A stretch of DNA of 64,000 nt, from positions 310,001 to 374,000 of the forward strand of contig OX621176.1 in the NCBI GenBank assembly GCA_951640195.1. Direction: 5' to 3'. Each line of letters starts with the position of its first letter. The first letter of the stretch is position 1. Both the position numbers and the translations under genes were made by a program. The stretch comes from Porpolomopsis calyptriformis (lineage: Eukaryota > Basidiomycota > Agaricomycetes > Agaricales > Hygrophoraceae). This document shows, in pieces, positions 1 to 14,145 of the stretch. Under the pieces are notes generated by a model. The model had not been told where the DNA came from. It did not search any database and saw only the letters and a list, made by a program, of their open reading frames with translations.

Positions 1-1628
1 GTGTCATCATGCACAAGCGACCTTGATCTCGTTGTTGTTGTTCGTATACATCGTCCTGTCTGGATCCACACTGCTCATCAATTATTGTAGGACTCGTTAA
101 GAGCCAACGGCTTCTCACCCGACGTTAATATTAACACACTTCCAAGTGAGTCATGATGGAGTTATGTGTTCATGTCTGCTTAAAGCGAATCCGCGTACAA
201 TTCATAGGTATCTATAACATCAGGTATGGTCAAACTCGCGTGTTCCTTGACCTAACGTTTATGCAATCAACGCACAGACAACTTGGTGTTACACTTCGCA
301 ACAGTGGTTTTGTCAACGTCCGCAGCATTCCTTCTGCGTCTGTGCCTATAGGTTTGCCCTGCTTCCGCCGAAACTTGACTTTCAATTTGATAATGATTGC
401 CGTGTTCATAGTGAAATGCACCGATCCTGACACGCGTCTGGCATGTGACATTAACGTCAATGACCAACTCGGTCTTCTCAACACGAAGATGATCAAACGC
501 TACTGCGACATCTCGCCAATCCTCCGGCCGATGATCATGTTCATCAAGCACTGGGCTAGGCCTCTAGGCCTCAACAATCCTAGCAAGACTGGTGCACCCG
601 TTACCTTCAGCAGCTACGCATTAGTTTTAATGACCATTGGGTTCTTACAAGTGAGAGTCAATGTTCCTAATCATGCGTATTGTGAAAAGCTACTGATCAA
701 AGAATGAGTTGCTAATAGACACGCGGATTGCTTCCGAACTTACAGGAGGGTTTACGAGAACTAAACGAGGACGCGACTGATGCGATCTTCTGGATCAGGA
801 CGAAAAAAGGAAGCGTTGGATGTGATACCCGGTTTCAGCATGAAGCACAAGGCTGGGTCCCACAAGAATCAGCCAATCTTGAAGAGACATTGAGGGACTG
901 GTTTTGGTGAAAACATTCACATTGGTTCATTGATGTAATTGCTCACCTGCTGTGGCATAAAGGTACTGGGGTCATGACTACTTGTATGCGAAGCATACAC
1001 TAAGTGTACGAGAAGGGGGGATAGTTCCACGACTGCCGCGGGAAAGCGAACCGGACGAAGACCAACCTTCCGAAGTGGATGCCATGGAAGAAGATTTATC
1101 TGAGAGCGAGACACTACAGCCGCTAGATTGGGAAAAACATGAACTTGCTGTCGCTGACCCATTCATCCGCACTAAAGTGAGTGGTTCTCTTTTGTATCTT
1201 GCCTTCGGCCGCCCAATCACAAACAACAGAACGTCACCGGTGCGATCAGTAAGCTAAATGTGGAACGGTTCCGGATGGATTGCCAACGGGTGACCAGTAT
1301 ACTTCATTGGGGAGGAGACTTGAAGAATGTTTTTGGCGAGGGGACGCATGCAGAAAGGAAGAGGATACCTCCGACGCCGCCGAGCGATGTCCCAGTGCAA
1401 GCAGGTTCAAACCGGACGAAAGGGAAGCAAAGAGAGAGTGGGGTGTCGCCAGGTCGGAGAAAACGAATCCCCGAGGATAAGAGGGTGAGCGAAGGACAGG
1501 TGAAGGAAAGAGGGACGCCTGCTCGGCTATCAGGTCGTAAGGCAGTTCGCTCGAAATCGAAACTATTCGAGGCAGCGGTGTCGGATGTGCGCAAAGAGAA
1601 GGCGCCAGAGGAACATGACGATCAATAA
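1..1628 (+). CDS. Cid1-type poly(A)/uridylyl RNA nucleotidyltransferase, 5' partial
   Basis: Members of this family add A or U residues to RNA 3' ends. The window opens inside the gene: the first codons read SDLDLVVVV, the DxD metal-binding motif of the nucleotidyltransferase fold. Later exons give CDINVNDQLGLLNT, the third-Asp region, then FIKHWARPLGLNNP and FSSYALVLMTIGFLQ of the PAP-associated domain, a YWGHDY..LSVREGG segment, a DPF motif and a basic low-complexity tail ending at 1628. Introns 352-411, 651-718, 907-962 and 1177-1229 restore a continuous frame. The first intron, ending near 277, and the upstream exon edge are uncertain. The family call is firm; poly(A) versus poly(U) activity cannot be told from sequence. 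The next gene lies about 200 bp downstream on the same strand. Confidence 0.85.
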
Positions 1629-1825
1629 TTTACCATAACTACAACAAAGCCAACAAATCGCTAATGATGGCTGTTTACACGTAAGCAAGAAAGACACTGG
1701 CTGGTCCACTCCTAAAAACTGTAGCAATATCACAGCTCATCAACTTCACTCTCTATCCTCACCTTTCTTCCTGTCCCCTACCCCGTCGCAGAGCCGTCAT
1801 TTGGCTGTCGCTATCATAGTTCACC

Positions 1826-4132
<2,307 letters not shown>

Positions 4133-4771
4133 AAGTTTTAGCCGCGCTCTCTTCGCATTCCGCAATACCTACTACATCGCTCCCATCCCGTCCTACCCAC
4201 CCGTCCATCCTGCAACGCCTCGGAGCGTTTGCCATCGCACAGCTATGAAAAAAAAAATTGCAGGTTTCGCTTTTTTTTTATATATATATGTTCACATTGC
4301 CGCTGAATATCCCGGAGCTTGTTTTTCATTTTCCGTATTTATGTCTGGGTCACGGCTCTTGACCGCAAACCTCTTTTTGATTCATTTTTGTTTCTCCACT
4401 GTTCGCCCCCGGACTTTGGGATTCTTTTTTTCTGTAACCCCTTTCATCGATCCTCGATCATCCCTTGGCCGTGACCCAGAAAAAGGAACTGTATCCGTGT
4501 GTTTTTGTTGTTTCCTTACAAGAAATTTTATCTGTGTTTTTGATGTTATTATTTGGGGGGGTGAAAGCGAGTCGCGTTGAGGTTGCAATCGTGTAGTACA
4601 GGACACTTTCTTTCCCTCACAGAGGGAAAGGTCGTGGGTCGGAGGGGGTATGGTACACCGTCCATCAACATCAACGTACAAAAAAAAAAAAAGAGAGAAG
4701 AATTCGGAGTGGTGTCCAACGAAAGCTCCAGGAAATTTACAACAATCGTTCCGCAACCATGATAATTGTCT
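4133..4771. other. Convergent intergenic region
   Basis: This is the 3' space between the kinase and the membrane-protein gene on the opposite strand. It is rich in T/A runs, including 12 A at about 4679-4690, fitting 3' UTRs. The ORFs in it are low complexity and match nothing I recognise. Confidence 0.6.
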
Positions 4772-5690
4772 TCATGTGAACTTTTCAAAGGGCATGAACA
4801 TCTGGTGGTCCCTGCCGAACGAAGACGAACGGGGGTCGAAGTGGGGGGTGTAGTGGGCAAGGGAGGTAGTCCAGATGTGATTATTGCCGAGGTTGTGTTG
4901 GGCGTGGACGAAGCGGATCGTGGTGGCTGCCTTGAAAAAGACTGTGTGAAGAGGGGGGAAAGTTCATCGTTGGATTGTTTGTTTGGGGAGGGGGTGACTT
5001 ACGGATAAGCCATTCGATCCAGATGAATGACTTGAGGGCTTGGAGATCTTTACACCATGCTATTTCGTCTGGGTAGGCTGTGGGGCGGTTTTAAAGGAGG
5101 GTGAGAAGGTAGGGCAGAGTGGTAACTTACCGTTGGGAATGGAGGTGCATGGGAGGGGAACGTAACGCCAGCGGGATGTTGAGAAGGAGTTGAAAGCTGA
5201 GAAATGGAGGAGCGTGAGTGTATATGGAAGGGGAATGAGGATGGAAGACGGACCAAGCCAGAGTATGCTGAAGAGGGTGAAGATGACGATCTCGGCGGGT
5301 GCCCGGCCCATGACGGGGTTCTCTAGGCAAAAATCGACAACTAGTCTGTGTGAGGGGGGAAGGAAGGTACGTGGTTAGTTTGGGGTTGGAAAGGAGGGTG
5401 TGGGACGTACGAGTAGGTGAGGAAGATGAGCATGACGATGGAGAGGAGGAGAGGGGAGAGATCGGCGACGACTGGATTGTGAATTCATGTAAATAAAATT
5501 GAGAATTCGATTTGGTGAAGAGACGGACAGAAATATTCCTGGAATTCGTTTACTCGGGCTGCCAGCGCAAGAACGATGAGGTTGACGAAGAAAAGGATGA
5601 CTGGATAGGGATTGAGCTATTGTGTGAAGGGTAGAAAGAGGGCATACGGTGAATGATTAATCTGGTTTTACCGACTGAAGAGAAAGCCAT
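4772..5690 (-). CDS. MARVEL-like four-helix membrane protein
   Basis: Seven exons on the minus strand (5676-5690, 5529-5616, 5411-5471, 5254-5345, 5131-5196, 5003-5068, 4772-4941) sum to 558 nt, 185 aa, all phases consistent. The protein has four hydrophobic helices: around PVILFFVNLIVLALAA, PLLLSIVMLIFLTYS, EIVIFTLFSILWLAF and FIWIEWLILFFKAATTI. A loop with two Cys separates helices 3 and 4, and a polar C-tail follows. This is the layout of fungal MARVEL-domain membrane proteins, whose roles are poorly known. The model needs three weak donors (GTCGGT, GTCCGT twice), so the short first exon is the least certain part. It is transcribed divergently from NLR-1. Confidence 0.72.
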
Positions 5691-6001
5691 TTTAAATGAA
5701 GGACGAAAAGAATACAGAAAGGGTTGAAAGAGTGAATGAAAGATGGAGAAAGTGCTTGACGACGATGTATAACTTCATTTAGAAATCCTTTCGATCACCA
5801 TCACAAAGCAACCGTATCCTGTCAGGGACGGACGCAACCCTCAAGGGACACTCGGTCACAATCTCGATATCGTCTCAGTGGTGTTACATCCATGTCAGGA
5901 TAGCTTTACTTCCCCTCGAGATATCTCAGACCAGTGAGATTATACGATTGTATTGATTTCGGGCATTTGCGCCCTCAAGGCTGTGCGGCCTATCTTTCTT
6001 C

Positions 6002-6016
6002 TTCACCTCCATCATG
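6002..6016 (+). promoter_or_regulatory. Conserved leader and start context shared by three NLR loci
   Basis: The 15-mer TTCACCTCCATCATG spans the start codon of NLR-1. It is identical at 38005-38019 (NACHT-WD40 gene 2) and at 27455-27441 on the minus strand (NB-ARC relic). NLR-1 and the relic also share an AAGGCTGTG block about 30 nt further upstream. It marks the start codon and suggests the leader moved together with the first exon. Confidence 0.7.
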
Positions 6017-8878
6017 AGCACTCAAATCCACGACAGTACGTTCAACTTTGTCGGGCGTGATCAGATCGTCTATCATGTCTACCCGCAAGGTGAGTTGGTG
6101 ACATAAAGATCCGTCTCAAGCAGTGACTCTGATTCTTGCATCTACAACATCTCATCTGACTTCCGTTGTTAACTAGATCATGAGCGTGGACCAGCATCAC
6201 CAATCAACGATTCCCCCATGGGTCGTCTTTCTGTCCACTTCACCGGAAGAGAGAAAGAAGTGGAGTTTCTGCAAAAGGCTTTGAGCAAGGCCCAGAACGG
6301 CGTACCAGGCTGTTGTGCCGTATTCGGGATGCCCGGCGTCGGCAAGTCTCAGCTAATATTGCATTACGCCAAATCCTCTTTCGATCAATGCCAGTACTCG
6401 TATATATTCTGGCTATCAGCCACCACTACCGACAAACTAAACGATGGACTTGCGAAAATTCTCGATCTCGTCCGTCATCCCGATCGATACTTGCAGGATC
6501 AAACTGCGAAACTGACTGCAGCTCGACTGTGGTTGGAAGAAGCCCAGGATACATGGCTTCTCATATTCGATAACGTCGACAGCAGTTCAATGGAATTTTT
6601 TGAGACGCACCTTCCTCGGAGAAATGCGCAAGGCAACATTCTTTATACGACGCGGACGAAGGATGTCGCTGAGGCTTTGGTGGCTATGGGAGCAAATGAT
6701 CATTCCACATTACAACTCCACCCTCTTGATCTGCTCGATTCTGCAAACCTTCTTCTACAAGATGCTGGCATCGACTCGGAGACCGCAACCCCTTCTCTAT
6801 TAAGCCGCGCCGAGGAGGTTGTCAAATGCGTTGGTCGCCTTCCTCTTGCTGTTGTCCAAGCGGCCTCGTTTATGAGAGAAACCGATACCACTCTCGACGA
6901 AATGTACAACTTCTACATGGGTGACGAAAAGATAGATGTAGGTTCATGTATTACTCACATCATACTCGATTGTTATTCACCACTGACTACAGGTAGTCGA
7001 ATGGGAGCACGACTTAAATCGGTACCAGGAGCGATCAGTCGCAACTACTTTCACCAAGCAGTTCAATGAACTTCCGAAAGAATCCGTCGACATCAGTAAT
7101 CTGTTTAAAATTCTTTCCTTCCTTGACCCAGAAAATATCCCAGTTGCGATGATCACCAAAGGGGCCAAAGAGTGGTTGCACCCACAGTACCCACCAAATC
7201 ATACCACATCTCAACCCGAACACGATTCTCATATATACCTCGAATTTCGTTCATTGGTCACCTTAATTTGCTCGACGGCCAATTCCGGACGGCCCTACAG
7301 AAACTACGGGCGCTGTCTTTGGTGGAATATCGATCTACGGAACGAGACTCTTCGCTATGGATACACGATTTAATCCGATTTATAAGGCACGAAGGCGCGA
7401 AGAAAGAGGACTCGTATCGGGAGTGGCTTCAGTCGTCAGTCTCGCTTGTGTGTGGTGCATTCCGACAGATAGGAGACCCCCAATCACCAGAGTGGTGGGC
7501 TGAATGCGAAGAGTTCATGCCACATTTACGATCGCTGAGTCAGTGGAGTAACGAGTATGGTACCAATCTTGAGCTGATTGGCGCAAATGGACGGATCGCG
7601 ACGTATTTGGAGAGCCGAGGAAGATACGGTGATGCTGAACTACTGTGGAAGCAAGTCCTTGAAGCATACGAAACCAAGTTCGGATGCGAACATTACTCTA
7701 CACTTATGTCAGTGAACAACCTCGCAAGTGTTTACAAGTCACAAGGACAATATGACAATGCTGAAACCCTCTTCAAACGTTCGTTAGCTGGGTTCGAGAA
7801 ACATCTTGGCGCTAACCACCCATACACGCTGACATCATTGGACAACCTTGCGGGCGTTTACGAGTCGCAAGGACGATACGAGAAGGCTGAGACCCTTTAC
7901 AAGCGGGCATTAGCTGGTAGAGAGGAACATCTGGGCGCTGACCACCCAGACACGCTTGCGTCTGTGAGCAACCTTGCGGGGATTTACAGGTCACAAGGAC
8001 AATACGACAATGCTGAGACCCTCTTCAAACGGTCGTTAGCTGGGTGCGAGAAACATCTTGGCACTAACCACCCAGACACGCTTGCGTCTGTGAACAACCT
8101 TGCAGGCGTTTACAAGTCACAAGGACGATACGACGAAGCTGAGACCCTTTACAAGCGGGCATTGGCTGGCTGCGAGAAACATCTTGGCGCTAACCACCCA
8201 TATACGCTTACGTCATTGGACAACCTTGCGGGCGTTTACAAGTCGCAAGGACGATACGAGGAGGCTGAGACCCTTTGCAAGCGGGCCCTAGCTGGCAGAG
8301 GGGAACATCTGGGCACTGACCACCCATCCACGCTTGCGTCTGTGAACAACCTTGCGGGGATTTACAAGTTACAAGGACAATACAACAATGCTGAGACCCT
8401 CTTCAAACGGTCATTAGCTGGCCAGGAGGAACATCTGGGCGCTGACCACCCAGACACGCTTGCGTCTGTGGACAACCTTGCGGGCGTTTACAAGTCACAA
8501 GGACGATACGAGGAGGCTGAGACCCTTTACAAGCGGGCATTGGCTGGCTGCGAGGAAAATCTTGGCACTGACCACCCAGACACTCTTGCGTCTGTGAACA
8601 ACCTTGCGGGCGTTTACAAGTCACAAGGACGATACGAAGAGGCTGAGTCACTCTACAAGCGGGCCGTAGCTGGCTTTGAGAAGACCCTAGGACCCCAACA
8701 TCCGAATACTAGGACCACAACCCAGAATCTTGCTCGTGTCTATTCGTTACAAGGGCGACGTGACGAAGCGGAATCCACTATTCAGAGATACTCTCTTCCA
8801 AGCCAGCTAGGATACGTAGACTCGGGGGCCATGGGTCGAGTATCCATTCACGAATTATTATTCTTGAAAGGACTGTAG
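6014..8878 (+). pseudogene. NLR-1: NB-ARC-TPR protein with one-base frameshift
   Basis: NLR-type STAND ATPase, a putative immune or incompatibility receptor. Exon 1 (6014-6089) encodes a 25-residue leader with STFNFVGRDQ. Exon 2 (6177-6937) is NB-ARC: P-loop GMPGVGKSQ near residue 76, Walker B WLLIFDNVD, sensor TTRTK and a GLPL-like RLPLAVVQAA. Exon 3 starts at 6993 and leads through a winged-helix-like linker into ten TPR-type units. At 7281 the frame breaks: the sequence reads GCCAATTCC where NLR-2 reads GCCAAATTCC. One lost A ends the product about 30 codons later; the TPR array then continues open in the next frame to 8878. It is either a recent pseudogene, an allele, or an assembly error in an A-run. 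The C-terminal tail is longer than in NLR-2 because that gene's stop codon is not conserved here. Confidence 0.85.
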
Positions 8879-9063
8879 CCTCGTCGTACCATATATTTCA
8901 CTAGTCTCTCTTGTACTTAGTGTCCACGTTAGTCCCAACCATGGTTTATCCCCTTACTGTACGCGATACTCGATTTTATTGTTCATCAGAGGTTGATAAC
9001 TTAACATTAGTAAAACTTAAAGTTTTATGCAACGGTCTAAGCTGTGTACCACAACAATCGTTT
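7110..9063 (+). repeat. Arm 1 of an inverted duplication (NLR-1 3' half and 3' flank)
   Basis: From about 7110 this DNA closely matches the reverse complement of 12470-14145. The match runs through the linker exon, into the TPR exon with a different unit number, and past the stop codon through shared blocks such as GTGTCCACGTTAGTC and ACCATGGTTTATCCCC to about 9063. Upstream of 7110, similarity drops to ordinary protein-level homology. The 360 bp after the NLR-1 stop hold no gene. Confidence 0.8.
7700..8707 (+). repeat. Eight tandem 126-bp TPR units in NLR-1
   Basis: Eight consecutive units of exactly 126 bp (42 codons), each of the form TLxSVxNLAGVYKSQGxY.. AET..KRxLAG....LG.xHP. Units differ at a handful of positions. 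Units 1, 3 and 6 share the variant NAETLFKRSLAG while the others read AETLYKRALAG, suggesting blocks of more than one unit were copied. Divergent TPR units flank both ends. Confidence 0.9.
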
Positions 9064-9238
9064 CACTTAAGAACGGGAGAGACCGTCTTTTTGCTGCCTG
9101 ATTATCCTTGGGCGTTTCTTGTGAATCCAGTCATTACCTCTTTGACTGAAAATCCATCTTGCTGACGTGTATCTGCCCTTCCACAGAAATCACCCGTTTT
9201 TACTGAGAGAAAGTCATTGATTGGGTACGGGATGAATC

Positions 9239-9661
9239 CTACGCAAGGACAACCTCTACCACATTCTTCCCCACCTCTGTCCTCTCGACTATCACTCCGC
9301 CCAAGCAATCCTCGTCGTGGACATAAAACAATCCAAGAACACCCACCTCATCAACCATCTTCCGGAATTGGTTCAACAACTCTTGAGGTGGTGAAAGGGT
9401 CCTCTTTTAGGTGAACTCATATGCCGCTCCAGAGGCAAGCCAACGTTCGGGATAACACTCCATGTCGCGCTCTGGTTGAGAAAGTTTATCCGTAGCGAAC
9501 GTCTTCTCCCCTTCCTCGAGTGTGCAGTGACGATGAACAAGGCAAACTCCGTACTTGTTGTAACGAGCGAGCTTCGAAAGCAGTTGGTCACGATTGGTGA
9601 GCTTCCCGTTCGCTTCATCAAGCAAGGGAAGGTTGTTGTACAGCTTAGCTGCAGTGGCCAT
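9239..9661 (-). pseudogene. Small hypothetical protein gene with in-frame stop
   Basis: From ATG at 9661 one frame runs 140 codons to a TAG at 9239, broken only by a TAA near 9405. Upstream it encodes NKYGVCLVHRHCTLEEGEK and CYPERWLASGAAYEFT; after the stop it continues with PPQELLNQFRKMVDEVGVLG and FYVHDEDCLGG. The continuity across the stop suggests a formerly longer protein of about 140 residues. I do not recognise the family. A translated 85-residue product ending at the TAA is also possible. Confidence 0.5.
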
Positions 9662-9850
9662 TGTATAAAGGATTGGATGTCTCTATGGATGGGGAGGATG
9701 AAAGTCGAAGACTTTATGAATGAGAGATCTTGCCCAGATAAGCAAGACTCCTTGTCTCGATCAATCGTTGCGTTATGTTACTTCCATGCTGGGACATCGT
9801 GCTACACTTGACCTAGTGACGTGCAATGATTGCAACCTTTGTGAAGTGGT

Positions 9851-10062
9851 TGGAAGAATCTCCGAGTTGGATTCGAAGTGGCCTGTGCTGTGGGTGTGGT
9901 ATGCTTGATGCAGTTAGTCGAGAAGATGAATAACGAAGTTAACTACATTCTAGGTGCCTCTTGATGTTGGGGCAAGCGAATAGAGGGTACGGGATTGAGA
10001 GATTTCCGAGTGACCTGAGCTGTGGGTGCAGTTCACTAGATGCGGTTAGTCAAGATCATGGA
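9851..10062. repeat. Imperfect direct repeat pair
   Basis: Segments 9851-9929 and 9992-10062 share blocks TCCGAGT, GCTGTGGGTG and GATGC(A/G)GTTAGTC in the same order. The second copy lacks about 12 nt present in the first. They lie in gene-free DNA between the hypothetical pseudogene and the oxidase. Function unknown. Confidence 0.55.
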
Positions 10063-10205
10063 AAGTCTTGCAACTAATTGAACGGGCTTGTCTCGTGCAT
10101 TTCGTGGGATGGACTTGCACCATCTTCTTGGGAGCAGGTGGGAGTTTTATATGGAGGGCCTCAGGACCACACTGCCTTGGAGTCGCACTTCCAGGTTCCT
10201 TCATC

Positions 10206-12180
10206 ATGGTGAGCAGATCTCGTCTATCCCTCGTCTTTTCTTCCTCATCCCAATGTCTTTTTGAAGGATATAACCGAGACTATCACCTATATCACAGAGC
10301 GTCTCTCTTCTCGAGCCAATTGCTTCCTGCCAGGTTCAACTCTTTCTCTTTGGAGCAGCTTTTTTCCTGATGTCTCATTCATCTCAGGTGAATGCGGTTA
10401 CAACGATTGTGCGACTACCTACTTCTGGCTCAGCAGTGAGCAGAGTCCGGCGTGCGTGTTCCAACCTGCTACTCCTCAAGATGTAGCAATAATCGTATGT
10501 CGCCAACTTGATCCAGCTGATTGCTGTTGATAATGATCGTCTGACAGCTCGAGGCGCTATCTAAAGCTCAATCTGATGTTAAATTTGCGGTGTGTTTTGT
10601 TCCCTTGTGCTGCTTCCACATGTTGAACCTGCAATCAGATCAAGGGGGGCGGACATATCTCCCCTGTCGGATTCAATTCGACCACTGGTATACTTGTCGA
10701 TATGGCGCTTTTCAACCAGGTCAAGTACCACGAAAACACGAAATATGTTGATGTCGGCCCTGGCTTATTCTGGGAGAGAGTATACAAGGTGCTTAGCGAC
10801 CTGGAGGAACCACGTAATGTGCCTGGTGCGAGTACCTGCCAAGAGGTTGGAGTTGCAGGATTCAACCTGGGAGGTGGTTTTTCAAACCTCACCAATCAGT
10901 TTGGACTGGCCATCGACTCTATCCAGGCCATCGACGTGGTCGTCCCGACAGGCGATATTCTCAAAGTTGATGCACAGACCCATTATGATTTATTCTGGGC
11001 CCTGAAGGTGTGTTTTCGCTCATGGAGAACTCTCTCGATGCCATCGTGAAATTTGACATCGCACATACAGGGCGGTGGTAACAACTTTGGCATCGTAACG
11101 ACTTGGACCATGAAGACCCAGCCACAAGGTCCCGTATGGGTTAGTCCTCTGCCTTCTAATGCATCTGTGCCTCAGATTCATTGAGTTGCCCGTGCTTGCA
11201 GTCTCAAGTACTGCAATATGAACCCAAATATTTTGAAGACCTCATTCGCGCTATCGTTGACTTTCAGAATTTCGAAATCCCAGAATCCAATGTCGAAGCT
11301 ATCTTCGAATATACTCATTTCCAAGGACAACCTGCTGTTGGTCTCCCTTGCTTGTTATTGGCGTCAATGCACTAATATTGTCCTTTCAAACAGTGTATAG
11401 CTAGTGTCGAATGTTTCTTTGATGGCAAAACCCCCCCGGAAGACCTTTTTCATGACTTCTTCGCCATCCCTCACACAGAACAAACACCCACCACAACCTG
11501 GATGGATCGGCATCACGCCCTTCCACGGAATCGTCAGACGTACAGGGTGGGATTGCCAAATGGCAAAGAAGACCTTCCCCCCTTCCGGTGAGCCAGTCAA
11601 TACCTCTGGATTCTGATCTGCAGTTGAATCTTTCTATCCTTCCAGCGGTCGGTTCAGCTCTGTCATGGTATCCCACTATACTCAGGAACTAATTCAATTC
11701 GCTGTCAATCAGGCTGAAGTGAGTGGAAGCTTTCTCCTTCATCCGTCGTTCGAAACAGTAATCCGTGACTGTGTCATTCAGCTCTGCTCACGGCGCCTTG
11801 CCTCCCATCGGGGTCTCCAGATCTATGTAGACATGTGGCCATTTCTCCGTACCATGTTTGACAGCAGTTCCCCAGCTGCTTGGCCTCACGTTAAGGGACA
11901 ACCGAATGGGCCGTTGGTCATCAATTTCAAATGGCTAGACTCGGACGACGACGTTTTCTGGCTTTCTGAGATCAAAGCTTTGACCTCTAACATCGAGTGC
12001 GAGGCTTTGTCACTACAGCTCACAACGGCCACTACACCAATGTATTACAACTTGTCGATCGATGGCACCCCGACGGCTAAAATCTACCAAGGACATATAG
12101 ACCGGCTTGCCGAGATTCGTTCAAAGTATGATCCAGAGAAAGTCATGGATCGCACGGGGGGGTTCAGGATTGAATTCTAA
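10206..12180 (+). CDS. FAD-linked oxidase (PCMH/BBE-like)
   Basis: A VAO-type flavin oxidase that uses FAD and O2 on small molecules; the substrate is unknown. Reliable exons are up to 10333, 10388-10494, 10548-10589, 10639-11007, 11071-11139, 11202-11336, 11394-11587, 11646-11718 and 11782-12180, all phase-consistent. The FAD-binding domain reads SPACVFQPATPQDVAII, IKGGGHISPVGFNST (the usual His-FAD attachment region) and GVAGFNLGGGFSN, then GGGNNFGIVT. The C-terminal BBE-like end reads YDPEKVM..GGFRIEF. The start is unresolved: a one-codon exon at ATG 10206 followed by an intron to about 10267 would fit the phase, but no clear signal peptide is visible although most relatives are secreted. 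It sits between the two inverted NLR arms. Confidence 0.85.
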
Positions 12181-12469
12181 CGAATAAGCGTTGGTGTTGT
12201 CCCTAAAATTTCTTATGTTGAACACGTATTGTTACCCAGACAGATATCAAGAAAAGTGCTGGAGTCGTAAAATTGCTTCGCACAGAGATTGTGTAAATTC
12301 CAGTCCCCTCTCGTTTCCCTTGATTTTGCAGATGCGCGCCTCTATTTTTGTGAGCTCATCGTTATTATTATAACTTGGACCTTTAGCCTCAAGGAAAGTG
12401 CTTCCGTCAAGACACTGAAATGTAGTACATTACTTTGCCCGAAAGTTCTCTCCAGCTCTTAAAGGAAGC

Positions 12470-14145
12470 CATTTTTGTGGTACTCTAAACGGCTTGGACT
12501 GTTGCATAAAACTTGTCATTAGTAACCTCAGATGAACAGGATATCGCGTACAGTGCGGCGGGGATAAACCATGGTCGTGACTAACGTGGACACCAAATAT
12601 CAGAGAGACGCCTAATGAAAATATAATGCGATGAGGCTACCTTTCAAGAATAATAATCCATGAATGGATACTCGACCCATGGCCGCCGATTCTACCCATT
12701 CTGACTAGGAAGAGAGTATCTCTGCATAATGGATCCCACTTTGTCACGTCGCCCTTGTAACAAATAGAGACGAGCAAGATTCTCGGTTGTGGCCTTAGTT
12801 TTCGGATGTTGGGGTCCTACGGTCTTCTCAAACCCAGCTACGGCCTGCTTGTAGAGCGACTCAGCCTTGTCATATCGTTCTTGTGACTCGTAAATGCCCG
12901 CAAGGTTGTTCGCAGATGCAAGCGTGTCTGGGTGGTCAATGCCCAGATGTTCCTCTCTGCCAGCATATGCCCGCGTGAAGAGGGTCTCAGCTTCATCGTA
13001 TCGTCCTTGCTTCATGTAAATGCCTGCGAGGTTGTTCACAGACGTAAGCGTGTCTGGGTGGTCAACCCCCAGATGTTCCTCGCGGCCAGCTAATGCCTGC
13101 TTGTAGAGTGCTTCAGCTTCGTCGTATCGTCCTTGCATCATGTAAACATCCGCGAGGTAGTTCACAGACGTAAGCGTGGATGGGTGGTCAGTACCCAGAT
13201 GTTGCTCTCTGCCGGTTAACGCCCGCTTGAAGAATGACTCAGCCTCGTCGTATCGTCCTTGTGACTTGTAAACACCCGCGAGGTTGTTCACAGACCTAAG
13301 AGTGTCTGGGTGGTCAGCACCCAGATATTCCTCTTTGCCGGCTACCGCCCGTTTGAAGAGTGCCTCAGCCTCGTCGTATCGTCCTTGTGAGATGTAAACA
13401 AATCCAAGGTTGTTCACAGCCGTAAGCGTGTCCGGGTGGTCAGCACCCAGATGTTCCTCGTAGCCAGCTAACACCCGCTTGTAGAGTGCTTCAGCTTCGT
13501 TGTGTCGTCCTTGTGACTCGTAAACGTCTGCGAGGTTGTCCGCCGATATCTGAGTAGAGGGATGTGCGCGTCCCAACTTCGTTTCGTATGCTTCAAGGAC
13601 TTGCTTCAACAGTAGTTCAGCATCACCGTATCTTCCTCGACTCCTCAAATATGTCGCGATCCGCCTATTTGCATCAACCAACTCAAGATTGGTGCCATAC
13701 TCGTTACTCCACCGGCTCAGCGATCGTAAATGTGGCATGAACTCTTCACATTCAGGCCAACACTTCGGTGATCTTGGGTCTTCTATCTGTCGGAATGCAC
13801 CACAAACAAGCGAGACTGACGATCGAAGCCACTCCCGATACGAGTCCTCTTTCTTTGCGCCTTCGTGCCTTACAAATCGGATTAAATCATGTATCCATAG
13901 TGAAGAGTTTAGTTCAGTGGATCGATATTCCACCAAAGACAGCGCCCGTAGTTTCTGTAGAGCCGTCCGGAATTTGGCAGTTGAGCAAATCAGGGTGACC
14001 AATGAACGAAATTCGAGGTATATATGATAATCGTGTTCGGGTTGAGATGTGGTGTCCTTTGGTGGGTACTGTGGGTGCAACCACTCTTTGGCCCCTTCAG
14101 TGATCATCGCAACTGGGATATTTTCTGGGTCAAGGAAGGAAAGAA
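12470..14145 (-). repeat. Arm 2 of the inverted duplication (NLR-2 3' half and 3' flank)
   Basis: Reverse-complement partner of 7110-9063. The 3' flank between the oxidase stop (12180) and the NLR-2 stop (12692) contains no gene, and its part from about 12470 onward is the conserved flank of the duplication. Confidence 0.8.

Noticed and set aside
4245..4760. ORFs of 111-124 codons on both strands
   Set aside because: Low-complexity T/A-rich 3' UTR sequence between convergent genes; no domain or splice support.
10068..10370. 100-codon ORF as the oxidase N-terminus
   Set aside because: It is in a different frame from the oxidase exons and has no start ATG before 10206 or signal-peptide character.
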